The position numbers and the translations under genes are program-made. Below, piece after piece: positions 38,881 through 50,534 of a DNA stretch of 64,000 nucleotides. How positions within the stretch are numbered: the stretch's first letter is position 1; each line of letters begins with the position of its first letter. Origin of the DNA: Macrobrachium rosenbergii (taxonomy: Eukaryota > Arthropoda > Malacostraca > Decapoda > Palaemonidae); assembly GCF_040412425.1 (NCBI RefSeq), contig NC_089741.1, forward strand, positions 35,798,050 to 35,862,049. The letters run 5' to 3'. The notes under the pieces are model-generated. The model was not told the DNA's origin. It worked only from the letters and a program-made list of their open reading frames with translations, and did not search any database.

Positions 38881-41800
38881 GGAAAACGATCAACTGTTTA
38901 AAGTCAGCATCTACGTATGTAGTCCATTAATCAGGTTAAACATAACTGAATTCGAGAAATTCCTAAATTTTACATTTTTTTTCAACTTCCTAGATATTTT
39001 CTGTTCATTTTAAGTATATTCCACCCTGGATTAAACTTCATGCCGTTCAGGCTTATCAGTTAAATCTGATGGAATGTTGAAACTAATGTGGAGGACTATC
39101 CTTAATAATAATATGGTGTTTTCGAGAATTCCGTTGTTGGAGTAAAATTACTGTTTACCCAGTTACTGCAATTTGTTTGTGGGCTTTTAATTCTTTTAAA
39201 TTAAGTTACAGCTGATTCCTCACGTATTATAAATTATGGAACAAGCATCCACGTGATTTAATGATTTCGTGAGGTACCCAGAGGTTGCATAAGATTTACT
39301 CAAGACTTTGGGTATTACAGCTGAAATAATGGGCCTTCAGATCCATCAAATGCTGAAGAATCGCAATAGAAGACTATAAATGCTTTGATATCATTCAAGG
39401 CTTTGTATGTTGCTGCATTCATTACAAGATATTCAGTCTGATGTTAAGCAGACTTGAAGTCTTGCCACTGTTACTTGCTCACGCAGGGGTGTGAAGGATA
39501 TTAAGGGATATCAAAAGCTGCAATTGATTTTGCAACATAATAAATGCTACACTTTTTATTTCTGTAAAGAAAAGAGACGTGGACATGTGCACCTTCCTGA
39601 TCCAAGCATGCCTTTGCTTCCGTGTTTCATTAACAAGAAGCCAACAGCTTCAAATTAACAGAGGCATGTTGAATAACTCAGAACACAGGATAGTGCAGAT
39701 GTACATCCTAGAAGTGGATAATGAGAGTTGAGCTTGCAATCTTTGCTCAGTACTTTTTGGAATCCGACCCTGACCTGTACAGTGAAGCCGAAGAAGTGGT
39801 GACAAAGAGCCCGAAAGTTGGCAAGAGCAAAATCCAAATGGTGGCAAAATACAGACTAGAAGTTTGCGAGACCAGTGCCCAATCAGTGGCCATATACAGA
39901 CTAGAATTTTGCAAGAGGAATGCCTAAGTGATAAAAACATACGGTCTAAAAATTTGCGAGACGAATGACCAAAGAAGTGGTCGAGAATTACATTACGCAT
40001 CTTTATCCCCTTCTTATTGAGTTTACTAGCACAACCCACAGAGCGACAATCGTTCAAACCCTCAACAACATCATCAGAGAGCAACCGTCTTACACCAGAG
40101 TTAGTGTGAGTCATAGATGGAGGCAAAGGTGAACTGCTAATACAGTGCAAAGCTTTAGAGTCAACTGCCTCAAGTAAAACAGTCTTCCTAAATGGGAACA
40201 TTACTCCATGCAGAAATCTGGAGGAGCTGCTGCAGGGAAGAAGTGCTTGGGACACTTGAGAGCAAGCCACCTTTGGGAAGGCCACTGTAAGTGAACCTTT
40301 AGGGTGATCTTTCAGTGACGTGGTACTATGTACCCCTAATTCGTGAATTTGTAGGAGTCTCAGGGACTCATCTCTGAATTATTAAACATCATTGAAAAAC
40401 CTTGTTGAGTAGCACGTGATGTCTTGGAAGCAATGAAACTGGCAAGCATATGTTTGTTCCCATTAAGATAATATCCATCCTTACCTTGATAGAATAACAC
40501 GTAGTTAAGGAAGGCTAAGAACGAGGCTCTAAACAGAGCAAAAAAGCAAAGGAAAGAAGATATGTGAACAGTCTTTTTGTAAATGAATAGGGCTAAAGAG
40601 GAGTTCTGGAGGAGGTCCCCGACGAAGAAAGAAAAATGATAAAGTGACAAGGAAGACGGCACGCTGAGCACCGTGAACTTCAGTCATTATGAGCATTGTA
40701 AGATAGACCAGTAGTTGATCTTGTCATATATCATCAAAAAGTTTCAGAAAGTGGATATCCAGAGGAGGGTTTTCTAGCACTTTTAGCTGTTGGACACCAT
40801 CTAGACCCCATTTTCTCATGTGGACCCTTATGGCTGCTGTTGGTGTAAAACAAAATGTAATAAAACTATATTTCACCTTCTCCATGGATTAATGATATCA
40901 GTTTTAGCATTGCTTCCTAGATACAGTATATGTATCAAATGTTATTTGCCATCTGGTCAAGAGGAAAATTGCTCCTTACTTATGTTAGCAGAATCATCAT
41001 TCTGGCCAAGTCCATCTCATAAACGTATCCAGCCAAGGAAAATAATTTCCTTTGCCAGATACTGTATCCATCACAGTGTGAAGTGACTTTAGTGAGCCCA
41101 GTCTAGGATAACATTGAAGCTTCTCAGTTGTTTAAAGTAAAGCTTATCAACCATCACCTGTCCCTTAGTGGCCGAGTTCATTTCAAACCACAGAACAGTC
41201 TGATGGACCAAGATTCTCACGTCTCACTGATGCATAATAAAGGATGATGCTAGCACAAAGAGGAGAAACAAGGTGTTAATCTTTAGATGATAAATTTGTT
41301 ATACTTTGTTGTCTCCTTGTTGTCAGTGATGTAGTCATAGCATTTTATATAGAGACTCAAACTTCAGACTTTCTAAGGTATCTGTTATACTCTTTTCACT
41401 GGAATGTGAGGTTGAGTCCGAAATTACAGATATAAAAGGTTACCATCATTCACAGATCAATTCAAATCTTTTACCTCATTTGTAGAAGAATGAGAATGTT
41501 TGGTATTCGAATAGATTTAGAATGGCTGGCAATTCAGCTCCATTCAGCAGACTTTTTGGAGCTTTTGGGAATAAAGGTAAACAATGTTCCATTATATGTT
41601 TCCCATTTTCTTCCAGAATTTTCTCTTGGGAAAGAAATATTGCTGTATAGACAATCAAAACAATACTAAATGAAATGAACAAAAAAAGGTTAAGTACAGT
41701 ATGACGTGCCATTCTACTTATTTTTTTTTAGAATGCTGTCTTGTATACCTTTGGTAATAGATATTCAGATAATTATTCTGTAAAATGTGGGACTCCAAGC

Positions 41801-42018
41801 TGCTACATTTTAATAATCTGGTACATTTATTTATATATTTTCAGATTCTCTGGACACCATCACTAACACTGATATCAAGAATGTTGTACATTTGAATATT
41901 TGCTCAGTCTGATAGTACAAGAGCAGGTGTGCATTGAGCTGGGTATGTTACAAAAGAAATCCTGAATTATTTTTCTGTTAAGCATCCTGGAAAAAGAGGT
42001 AGTATTAAAACTAATAAT
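38881..42018. other. large intron, no additional exon found
   Basis: Intron between the 42075 and 38504 exons. A short ~46-bp tandem repeat lies near 39845-39985 (CAGACTAGAAGTTTGCGAGA and variants). A 95-codon open stretch on the minus strand (about 40285-40000) contains FLHGVMFPFRKTVLLEAVDS and SGVRRLLSDDVVEGLND. It looks protein-like but lacks splice sites and is unidentified; I suspect a transposon relic. Confidence 0.45.
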
Positions 42019-42074
42019 TCATACGCAAAAACAAGACAACTGTAATAGGTATGTGCTTATATACTTATTCTTAC

Positions 42075-42380
42075 CCATAGCAAGGGCCAGCACAGCTCCT
42101 GAGGCTTGTGCATCCTGCTCGCGAGCTTCGATCTGGAGCTCTTCGAGGTTGACCTCCAGTCGAGCCAAAGAAGAGTGAGCAATTGAGTGCTGGTGGGGTT
42201 CGTGAGCTGATTCGAGATGGGCGTGGTCCGAGCTCTTTTCCTCTGACGAATGGGACCCTCCACCTCCTCCTCCTCCTCCTCCTCCCAGTCCACCACCTCC
42301 ACCTTTCCCATCAGGTAAGGTACCATTGTTGTTACTGTTGCTGCTGCTGCTACTGGTAATACTACTTGTGCTTGATTTGC
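42075..42380 (-). CDS. LRP11-like: LRP11-like receptor exon: Ser/Asn/Gly-rich juxtamembrane region
   Basis: Acceptor TCTCCCTCTAG, donor GCTATGG|GTAAGA, phase 1 in and phase 1 out, 306 bp. It encodes a Ser/Thr/Asn-rich stretch, a run of about 16 glycines with one Leu, HSSEEKSSDHAHLESAHEPH, then SLARLEVNLEELQIEAREQD, and finally AQASGAVLALAMG, the first half of the transmembrane helix. The acidic LEVNLEELQIEAR segment just outside the membrane has helix-forming character. The glycine codons are mostly GGA/GGC repeats, a site of likely length polymorphism. Confidence 0.85.
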
Positions 42381-42574
42381 CTAGAGGGAGAAATGAGGTT
42401 CCTTTGTCATTAATGAATATCACAGATTTATTTTCATCTCTTATTGTCTAGGGCTGGATTTTGACTGACAAATCCTTCTCTGTTACCTGACCTGTTTGAC
42501 AAGACATATTTATTGTACAGTAAACAGTTGTTGTAGAAGCAGGATAAAATTTTTGAAGTCATAGACATTCTAAG

Positions 42575-42720
42575 TCAGAAAATTTGTCACTAGACTAACA
42601 GAAGATATTGCTCAATATTTTGACACTAGACTAGCAGAAGATATACTCAATATTTTGACACTAGACTAGCAAAAGATATCACACAATATTTTGACACTAA
42701 ACTAGATGATATTGTTCATT
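42575..42720. repeat. ~43-bp tandem repeat in intron, 4 copies
   Basis: Units around ATTTTGACACTAGACTAGCA and GAAGATATTGCTCA. It starts about 65 bp from the donor of the 42783 exon. Confidence 0.8.
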
Positions 42721-42782
42721 CATGTGTTTTCTATAACACTGCAACAATTTCCTAAAATACATGCACCCTTGGGAGAACTTAC

Positions 42783-42888
42783 TAGATGATGGAACCGTAG
42801 TCAGTGGTGCTTTAGTTGATGGTGGCAATTTTACTTCTGCTCTCTGATTGGCTAGGTTCCGGACGTTACCTCCACTCACCATACCCAT
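42783..42888 (-). CDS. LRP11-like: LRP11-like receptor exon: VRNLANQRAEVK linker
   Basis: Acceptor TGTATTTCAG, donor CATCTA|GTAAGT, 106 bp, phase 0 in and phase 1 out. Encodes MGMVSGGNVRNLANQRAE then VKLPPSTKAPLTTVPSSS. A low-complexity Pro/Ser/Thr linker that could be O-glycosylated (inference). It joins the previous exon (phase 0) and the next (phase 1) without a break. Confidence 0.8.
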
Positions 42889-42999
42889 CTGAAATACAAT
42901 TGCTGTCATGTAACTTTTAGTTCCACAAAGGAAAGTTTAAGCAGAAATCACTGTTCTTCCAAACCTTCTATAAAGACCCTATTACCTTCCAGGCTTCAC

Positions 43000-43860
43000 C
43001 TGGTCCAAAATTAATTTATTCTTACATCCTACCATCATTGATTACAGTTACTCACAAATACCCATATGAATCAGTTACTATCATTCTTCCCACATTATAA
43101 TCTTACTTTTACTAACCTCAGTTTTCAGATTTCTTTTGTCAAACTCTTCCCTTACTCATTCACAAATCCTCTCCTCATCCTATAACTTTGCTCTCACCTT
43201 GGACCTTTCTTTGACTCTACCACCTCTCTTTCTACTTAAAAATATCAACAAGCCATGGACACATAATACATCCTTGTCTCAAACTCATTTCTACACCGAC
43301 CCAGTCATGTTTGCGTCTGCAGAAGTAACGTAGCCTTGCTTTCATCACAAAAGTTCATAATCAGATTGCCATACATCTTTAACAGCATCCTCACATAATC
43401 ACTGTCGATTCTGTTTTAAGCCACTCACTGGTGGCTTGGGGATGGTGCCACTGCATAAACCCGGTGGTCCACCAACTTAGTGGTCTGAAACTTGAGAGGG
43501 TTAGTAAGAAAATAGGCACCAGCCCTTGGGCTGAGGTTTAAGCAGTGGGCCTAGTGACACACTGGCCACGTGTCTTAGGCATTGGGACTGCTCCCCCACT
43601 GTCTGTTGGCCGAAGAAACCGGAGTTCAGCGGTGGCCTTATGAGCAATGCGAGGCCCAGGAGGACTTTATGTACTTTATATTATGGGTCCAGGTGTGCTA
43701 CAGACCTCGGTAATTTCCCTTGCGCTCCAGTGTCTCACACAGCTGTCTTATAACTTGATCCCGACACTCCCTCTTCTATGTCTAAACCCAAAGTGCTCAT
43801 CACCTATCAATTTTCTTGTTACCTGTCATACTTTCTCATTCGTAATCTTACCATAAGCCT
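43000..43860. other. intron, no exon seen
   Basis: Contains moderately GC-rich sequence at 43420-43680 with several short inverted repeats (for example around CACTCACTGGTGGC and CCGGTGGTCCACC) that may be a degenerate SINE. I cannot classify it. Confidence 0.4.
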
Positions 43861-43908
43861 TCCCAGGTGTGCTGGAATATACGAATGAATGTAAATGGTG
43901 GGACATAC

Positions 43909-44115
43909 CTCTGTGTTTTGGAAGTTGCCTGGGAAACTGGCCATTTGTTGCTGTGGTTTGTTGTTGGGATTTTGTTGGTAGGGTCCCAGCTGTTGTTGCA
44001 TCATCTGCTGCTGTTGTTGAAGCTGCTGTTGCATTCCTGGTCCAGCGTTCATGTGTTGCAGGTCTTGCATTGGTTGTTGTTGGAGGCTGTAATTAGGTTT
44101 GTCCATCCATACAGG
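43909..44115 (-). CDS. LRP11-like: LRP11-like receptor exon: Gln/Met/Asn-rich
   Basis: Acceptor GTATCTTGCAG, donor ACAGAG|GTATGT, 207 bp, phase 0 in and out. Starts PVWMDKPNYSLQQQPMQDLQ and continues as a Gln/Met-rich segment ending FPGNFQNTE. The codons are mixed CAA/CAG, so the bias is at protein level and not a pure triplet expansion. Presumably extracellular stalk. Confidence 0.85.
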
Positions 44116-44177
44116 CTGCAAGATACAACAATATAATTATAATAATGCCAAGAACAATGCTAGAAAACAAAATAACA

Positions 44178-44178
<1 letters not shown>

Positions 44179-44251
<73 letters not shown>
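44179..44251. repeat. (TTA)n microsatellite in intron
   Basis: About 24 triplets, 65 bp from the acceptor of the 44115 exon. No LINE 3'UTR recognisable next to it. Confidence 0.95.
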
Positions 44252-44253
<2 letters not shown>

Positions 44254-44419
44254 CACACATTGAAAGAAAATGCTCCAGACATTATGCTTATCAGTGAAAA
44301 ATATGCTTTCAAATCCGAATTTCCGAAACTTAGTACCAAAACCCAAATTTAGGTTAAGCAGCTTTGCATTCTGCAAACGCCATCATGAACTCTCAACTGC
44401 CTGCATTTCTCATCCCCCT

Positions 44420-44620
44420 CTGTGGTCCATTGGTTATGAAAGAGGCTTCACCTGGGAAAGGCCTAAGTTTAATTCCTACAAGTGTAAACAGTTCAGGTCT
44501 TTTTTCCTGAAAAGCCAGTTTGTGCCCCCGCTGAAAACTGAGTGAATTGTAGACCTGGTAGTTAGCCAGTTATATTTGGTCTCAGTGGGGATGGAAAAGG
44601 GCATAGAGCTAGCAGGATTA
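44420..44620 (+). mobile_element. tRNA-derived SINE-like element
   Basis: TGTGGTCCATTGGTTATGAA fits an A-box region, and CCTAAGTTTAATTCCTAC about 35 bp later fits a degenerate B box. The position in an intron and decayed boxes argue against a functional tRNA. Confidence 0.5.
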
Positions 44621-44682
44621 TCCCAGACGACTTACTGAGAACATGAAGGCCTGTACCATACAGAGCCACCTCAAAGGGCGCG

Positions 44683-44935
44683 TCCACACTACAGTAAAAA
44701 CATGTCATAAACACACTACAGTAAATGATCACATATGCACACACATATATCACAAACATGTTAAATACAAGTCAGTGATTTAATGTACAGCAGTTCCACG
44801 ATTTTGCAGCATTTGCCAAAGGTTCTTCCACCACTTGCAGTCGTTGACTTGTTTCCAACCTGTTTGTGATATGCATGCGATAAGTTACAGATGTGTGTTT
44901 ATGACATGCTTACTGTACTGTAGTGAGAACGTACG
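44683..44935. mobile_element. MITE-B foldback family, full copy
   Basis: Terminal inverted repeats: left CCACACTACAGTAAAAACAT then GTCATAAACACAC; right GTGTGTTTATGACATGC then TTACTGTACTGTAGTGAG. Inner arms also pair (TATATCACAAACATG with GTTTGTGATATGC), so the whole element is close to a palindrome. No coding capacity. Confidence 0.7.
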
Positions 44936-44949
44936 CTAATAGGATAGGG

Positions 44950-46100
44950 CGTATTCATTGTTACTCAAACCTTTCCTGTCTCTCGAGCATAATCAATGAA
45001 GTGAGTTCCACACTTATTCATTTGTGAAGATGCAGAAGGCTTCTCTTAATTTGTAATTTAGTAGCAGCACACATTCGTCGGTATTGGCATTCATGTATAG
45101 AAATATGTGTGATCGTATGCTGCTATACGTGTCTTCGTAGCTTAACCTTTGCAGAGTGCAGGATTCTTTTCTAGTATTACTCCTTTAATCTCCCACCAAT
45201 CCTATAGGTGTGTGGACATAAATGACTCCCCTTTCCCTCTGCACCAGGCACTTAGCCAAGACCAAATAATGCCCTGAGCAATAAAGCCAGAGGACAGTGG
45301 TTCCCTGTACGTATTACCTCCAAAAAGTAACCCTGACAGTACTTGGAATGAAAGCAAAGAATCATTTATCAGATGACAGGTGCAGATCCATCATCTCAGT
45401 GCATGTACATGTGGCGCAGTGTGTGCATGTTGATTTTTCATTTTACATAGTTTTCATTACACGGTTGAATCTCTTACTAAATTGTCTTAAAATGATTCAG
45501 TCACAGTACCGGAAAGGAGCAAAGTGTTGTTGAATTGTTACAGATTATCCGAATAATTCATAGAAAATAACATGAAAGTTTAGATCATGAAGAATTGGCA
45601 CTCTAATAAATCCTAGGGTGCAACTTTCAGAGACAGCTAGATCATACACACAAAGGAAAGAAAAAATTACAGAAATTAATAGAATAAAATCAGATACTGG
45701 TAAATGTTTCCTCAAGACCAAGGAAACCCTAACGTTCAGTTATCAGAGAAATTCTGTTCTCAAACATCAAAAATTAATAGAAATTAATAGAATAAATATT
45801 GATCATGAAAACTGCTACTTTAACACCAGTGAACTCCTGACTTTCACTTATTCAGAGAAACTGAATTCACAAATTGTTCCAAAAATGATGCAAGAAAAGG
45901 TCTAAAAAAAACGTTCAAATTGTAGAAAATTCACGAATGGTTAAAATAAGGGATTCATAGCACACGTAAGATGAAAATTGCACGACGTTATCTAAGGCTG
46001 CTTTTAAGGCTACTTTTACCGCTATTCTTGGTCACACCACTGGGAAAAATCTACTTGAGAAGTGAGGGTGCTACGTGCAAGGTGGGATAGGTGTGGCGTT
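44950..46100. other. intron, no exon seen
   Basis: A ~120-bp imperfect duplication lies at 45650-45890 (GAAATTAATAGAATAAA repeated). No supported exon. Confidence 0.45.
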
Positions 46101-46146
46101 GCCCTTAATGAACTCTGACAGGCGAGTCATTGAAACGGACCCATAC

Positions 46147-46192
46147 ATTGCTCATCTGCGGAGGCTGCTGCGGTTGCTGTTGCTGTTGTTGT

Positions 46193-46227
<35 letters not shown>

Positions 46228-46343
46228 TTGCTGTTGCATAGGCTGTGGTAACTGCTGCGGTTGGCCATAGTCTGGATAGTGGAAGGAATGGTGTGGCTCT
46301 GACCCCATGAACTCTCCTCCCATGCCTCGGCCTCCTCCCTCAC
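46147..46343 (-). CDS. LRP11-like: LRP11-like receptor exon with polyglutamine tract
   Basis: Acceptor AATTTCTTGCAG, donor GAGCAAT|GTATGG, 197 bp, phase 1 in and phase 0 out. Encodes GEGGGRGMGGEFMGSEPHHS, FHYPDYGQPQQLPQPM, about 21 consecutive Gln, then PQQPPQMSN. The tract mixes CAG and CAA codons. The donor is weaker than the others. If it is skipped, the frame reads on as VWVRFNDSPVRVH and stops, which would give a truncated product lacking the membrane anchor. Confidence 0.8.
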
Positions 46344-46549
46344 CTGCAAGAAATTGAGATTCAGGAACACGAAGGAGTGTCGTTTTGAGGCAGATGACAT
46401 GCTATGTAATTCGTTTGTTACAATCTGACATGGGAGAATCATGACACGCATAATCGGTATAAACTTGGATGTATCTCAGTCTGTTTATGAGAGTAAACAC
46501 GTGTCGTTTCAGGGGTCGAATACTTGAGCCTGCTTTAATAAGTGTGACT

Positions 46550-46815
46550 AAAGGTGTCTCCGCGTTACAGTAAAACATATCATATGCAAATGTTGATAAC
46601 TTATCGCTTATATATCACAAACAGGTTGCAAACAAGTCAGCAACTATAAGTGGAGAACGCATCTTTGGTGAATGTTGCATAATCGTTTGAAGCACTAGTT
46701 AGTACTATCAGTAATTTGTTTAACTGTGTTTAAAGTAGTTGTGATATTTGAGCAACAACATGCCTACGTGTGTTTCTAACATGTTTTACTGCATTGTGGA
46801 TGCACTCTAATAACA
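46550..46815. mobile_element. MITE-B foldback family, copy in intron
   Basis: Shares TTACAGTAAAACATATCAT, TATATATCACAAACAGGTTG and CAACTATAAGTGGAGAACGC with the 44683 and 51700 copies, with complementary ends. Confidence 0.65.
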
Positions 46816-46944
46816 TGAACTGTCACAGAGATTTTAAACATTTTAAGACTATTGAAACCGTTGCAAATTAACTACCAGAATTCTGTTCACTACATGAATT
46901 GCATAATCACTTATGCATGATGTCTTGCTACAAAGTAATCAAAA

Positions 46945-47186
46945 GTTCAAGCGAAGATGCAATTCATTACTACCCTGATGTTATTCTCCTTGCATTTTAA
47001 TAAATTTTCATCTATATTAATTTATTTTTTTTTACTTTTTCTTCTTAATAAGTGAGATCTCTTCTTTCTGTATTTCCCTTTAACTCTTCTTACTTCTTCC
47101 TGATGAACACCATATTCTTTGGAAGCTTGAATTTCAAGTCAGTGGCCCCTTTGGTGGTCTTTTTCCATATGAATAGGGTTCATCTT

Positions 47187-47272
<86 letters not shown>
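46945..47272 (+). mobile_element. LINE 3' end with TAA tail, in intron
   Basis: Begins AGTTCAAGCGAAGATGCAAT (end of ORF2), shared 3'UTR with TTTGGAAGCTTGAATTTCAA, ends in (TAA)n 47190-47272. Inserted antisense to the host gene. Confidence 0.85.
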
Positions 47273-47309
47273 CTGAATGAATGAAAGGGTAAAAAACCAC
47301 AGCTTGCCC

Positions 47310-47660
47310 ATGCATCCCGAAGGGGGATAGTGCCGTCAGTGCACCTCACTTGGTGCACTGTAGGCATTACTGAGGTTCTTTGCAGCGTCCCTTCGGCGCC
47401 TAGCCGTAACCTCATTCATTCCTTTTACTGTACCTCAGTATATAATCTCTTTCTTCCATCTGACTTTCCACTCTTTCTAACAATTATTTCACAGTGCAAC
47501 TGCCAGGTTTTCCCCCTGTTACACCTTTCAAACCATCTTACTGCCAATTTCCCATCCATCAGGTCAGTGGTCTGGTTAAACTGAGGTATACGTAACTTTT
47601 TTTCCCCTTCCAGCGCTGAATGACCTCATAGGTCCCAGCGCCTAAATTCTATATTCCCAT
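47310..47660 (+). repeat. SR1 SINE-like repeat, copy 6, beside a splice donor
   Basis: Starts CCCGAAGGGGGATAGTGCCG and is broken near 47550-47610 by an insertion. Its tail ends about 20 bp from the donor of the 47681-47781 exon. Confidence 0.85.
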
Positions 47661-47680
47661 AGCCTATTCCCATTCCTTAC

Positions 47681-47781
47681 CCATGCTGTATCTCTGTCCT
47701 GGCCAGGCAGGTCGTTGGTTGTAGTCGTAGAAAGTATGTCCTCTCCCTCTTCCGCCGTAGGCTACAGGCTCCTCGGCAGGT
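47681..47781 (-). CDS. LRP11-like: LRP11-like receptor exon: GRGRGHTFYDYNQRP
   Basis: Acceptor CCTAATTTCAG, donor AGCATGG|GTAAGG, 101 bp, phase 2 in and phase 1 out. Encodes PAEEPVAYGGRGRG, HTFYDYNQRPAWPGQRYSM. Rich in Gly, Arg, Tyr and Pro, no fold recognised. Matching phases on both sides support it, although it is too short to stand out as an open frame. Confidence 0.85.
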
Positions 47782-47889
47782 CTGAAATTAGGATCGTTAT
47801 CTCGTTAAAAAAGCTCATTTTCGTTTTGTAAGGGACTTTCATTAAGAGAATCACACGAAAGTAACGAACTTAATGTAGAGATACTTTGC

Positions 47890-48270
47890 TTTTTAGTTTT
47901 CTGTGAAAGAACACTATTGTGCTGGCTTTGTCTGTCTGTCCGCACTTTTTCTGTCCGCCCTCAGATCTTAAAAACTACAGAGCCTAGAGGGCTGCAAATT
48001 GGTATGTTGATCATCCACCCTCCAGTCATCAAACGTGCCAAATTGCAGCCCTCTAGCCTCAGTAGTTTTTATTTTATTTAAGGTTAAAGTTAGCCATAAT
48101 CGTGCTTCTGGCAACAGTATAGGATAAGCCACCACCGGGCCGTGGTCCATACAGCATTATACCGAGACCACAGAAAGATAGATCTATTTTCGGTGGCCTT
48201 GATTGTGCGCTGTAGCGGCTGTACAGAAAACTGGATTGCGCTGAAGAATCTGCGGCGCATTTTTAACTTA
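47890..48270 (+). mobile_element. foldback element, copy 3
   Basis: Same family as 4160-4515. Long hairpin arms GAGGGCTGCAAATTGGTATG and its complement around 47985-48065, ending ATCTGCGGCGCATTTTTAAC. In an intron of the LRP11-like gene. Confidence 0.8.
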
Positions 48271-48570
48271 TTTATATTTCAAGAGGATGGCACCAGATGG
48301 GATATTTTCTTTAATGGGAAATTCATTTGATTTGGCTGAAGCATCTCTTCCCATACTTTGCTTCTTGCATCTCACCCCCCCTCCTTCCCCCAGGAACCCC
48401 CTCCCCACACAAACGCACGCACACACACACACACACGCACACACACCAGAAAAACACACACTCACAAAACTGGAAGATAGAGGTTACATAGATAGTCAGT
48501 GGCATAAGGCCAGCTTAATCAACAACAGCATGAATTTCACAGATGTACAGCTATTATCTTTATACTTAGG

Positions 48571-48719
<149 letters not shown>

Positions 48720-49107
48720 CATATACATATACATATACATATATAATATATATATCACCAAGCTTGCCAGCATTACACCAAGTGCACCACGATTCTCATC
48801 TGCAATTAGCATAACATACTGCGCACACCAAAGCACGTCACTTTAAATGCTGAATACCTGACTTTTTACATCATACTGGCATTAATATGAGGCCAGCTAG
48901 AATTAATGTAACGAAGGTAATGGCCCAAATGTGCATGGGGAAAGTTTAGTTGCCTAACAACTTCAAGCACAAGCAAATTGCATAACAGTCCATTGCATGC
49001 ATGCACGTCACGGCGCGTCTCGCCGCAAAACCAAACCGCGTTTCTTTTTGCTTTCAAACTCGCTCCGGAGAAAGTGACATTTGACGCATTATTTTTGGGG
49101 GGACCCA

Positions 49108-49111
49108 CCGT

Positions 49112-49154
<43 letters not shown>
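49108..49154. repeat. poly-T tract (~45 nt)
   Basis: A single-base run, possibly a reverse-oriented poly(A) tail of a retroposed sequence. Its true length is uncertain. Confidence 0.9.
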
Positions 49155-49155
<1 letters not shown>

Positions 49156-49214
49156 TCACTAGGAGTGGAGAGAGGAAGAAGTTCGTTTCGCGTGGACTGA
49201 GTCTGAGTCTTGTC

Positions 49215-49415
49215 TCCCACTGTACCTCCGTTCATATTCTCTTTCTTCCTAATAACTTTCCTCAGCCATCTCTAACAATTGTTTCATAGTGCAACTGCTT
49301 TGAGGTTTTCCTCCTGTTACACCTTTCAAGCCTTCTTAAAATTTCCCTTTCAGCGCTGAATGACCTCATAGGCCCCAGCGCTTGGCCTTTGGCCTAAATT
49401 CTGTATTCTATTCTA
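49215..49415 (+). repeat. SR1 SINE-like repeat, copy 7 (5' truncated)
   Basis: Begins at CCACTGTACCTCCGTTCATA and ends TTTGGCCTAAATTCTGTATT. Confidence 0.85.
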
Positions 49416-49439
49416 TCTTGTTTTCCCAGCCGTGCCCTT

Positions 49440-49565
49440 TATAAACGTAGTGACTAGAGTGGCTAACTCTCTCTACCGCTGCTGATTAGGGACGTTGGGC
49501 CCGGGTTGTACTTGGATGGGTGACCATCTAAATTTGCCAGGCGTGGTCCAGGGCACAAGGAAATA
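49440..49565 (+). mobile_element. 5S-rRNA-derived SINE-like fragment
   Basis: GACGTTGGGCCCGGGTTGTA then CTTGGATGGGTGACCATCT match the 3' half of 5S rRNA, which carries the internal control region (TACTTGGATGGGTGACC). The 5' half and 3' end are not 5S-like, so it is a derived element and not a gene. Confidence 0.65.
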
Positions 49566-49936
49566 CACTTATTGTCAGAATGAAAATGACTTAGTCACGT
49601 TCCACTCTAACCCATTTTATCTTTGTTGCATCCTTTAGTCAATCGCGGTGGGTAGCAGCGAGGTGGAATAAGGCAGCGAGGCTAGCAGTTTCACCCCAAA
49701 ATAATATCTGAGAATCAAAGTGGCTGTCCTGTTTGCTAATTCCCGGACCACTCACGACTTCGCCTTTGCCAATCCAATAAGTTGCACAAGACTCCTAGTG
49801 TCTGCTGGTGTCAAGAAAAAGGCGTGGGTCCAGCAGCCCCATCCTAAATTATTTGCTGAGAAACTGGAAGGCTTTATCCTTCTGATACCACCTCTTTCGA
49901 AGGGAAAGGGTATTTGGTGATAATACGTATGTACTG

Positions 49937-50150
<214 letters not shown>

Positions 50151-50184
50151 TATAATACAGAAATGTTAGGATAATTAGATATAA

Positions 50185-50412
50185 TGCAATCTTAAATAGA
50201 AATTGAGAAATCATTGTCAGTCATGAGACGTATGATTGATGAATGTGACTATTACTTTTTATGTATGATACGAATACATATACAAACAGAAAAAAACAAT
50301 CTTGAAGAGAAATTGAGAAAGCATTGTCAGTCATGAGATGTATTATTGATGAATGTGACTATTGCTTTTTGTGTATGATATGAGTACTGTCCATACACAA
50401 ACAGAAAAATGC
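50185..50412. repeat. ~115-bp tandem duplication abutting an exon
   Basis: Two copies containing AAATTGAGAAATCATTGTCA, GTCATGAGACGTATGATTGA and TGAATGTGACTATTACTTTT. The second copy reaches within about 10 bp of the 50421 exon donor. Confidence 0.85.
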
Positions 50413-50420
50413 ATTCTTAC

Positions 50421-50502
50421 CCCTGCCCTGAAGGAGGATAATGACTGTAGTTCTCCAGAGGGTTGGACTTGTGGTTGAAAATCACCCTCTCGTATCCTGG
50501 AC
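50421..50502 (-). CDS. LRP11-like: LRP11-like receptor exon: VIFNHKSNPLENYSHYPP
   Basis: Acceptor TTCTTTACAG, donor CAGGG|GTAAGA, 82 bp, phase 1 in and phase 2 out. Encodes GPGYERVIFNHKSNPLENYS then HYPPSGQG. Both splice sites are strong, and the phases match the neighbouring exons. Probably part of the extracellular Tyr/Pro-rich linker. Function unknown. Confidence 0.85.
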
Positions 50503-50534
50503 CTGTAAAGAAGGAACTGAAATAGTAAATCATT

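Noticed and set aside
39650..40285. 211-codon minus-strand frame
   Set aside because: Half of it runs through a short tandem repeat and the rest is unidentified. No splice evidence links it to the host gene intron it lies in.
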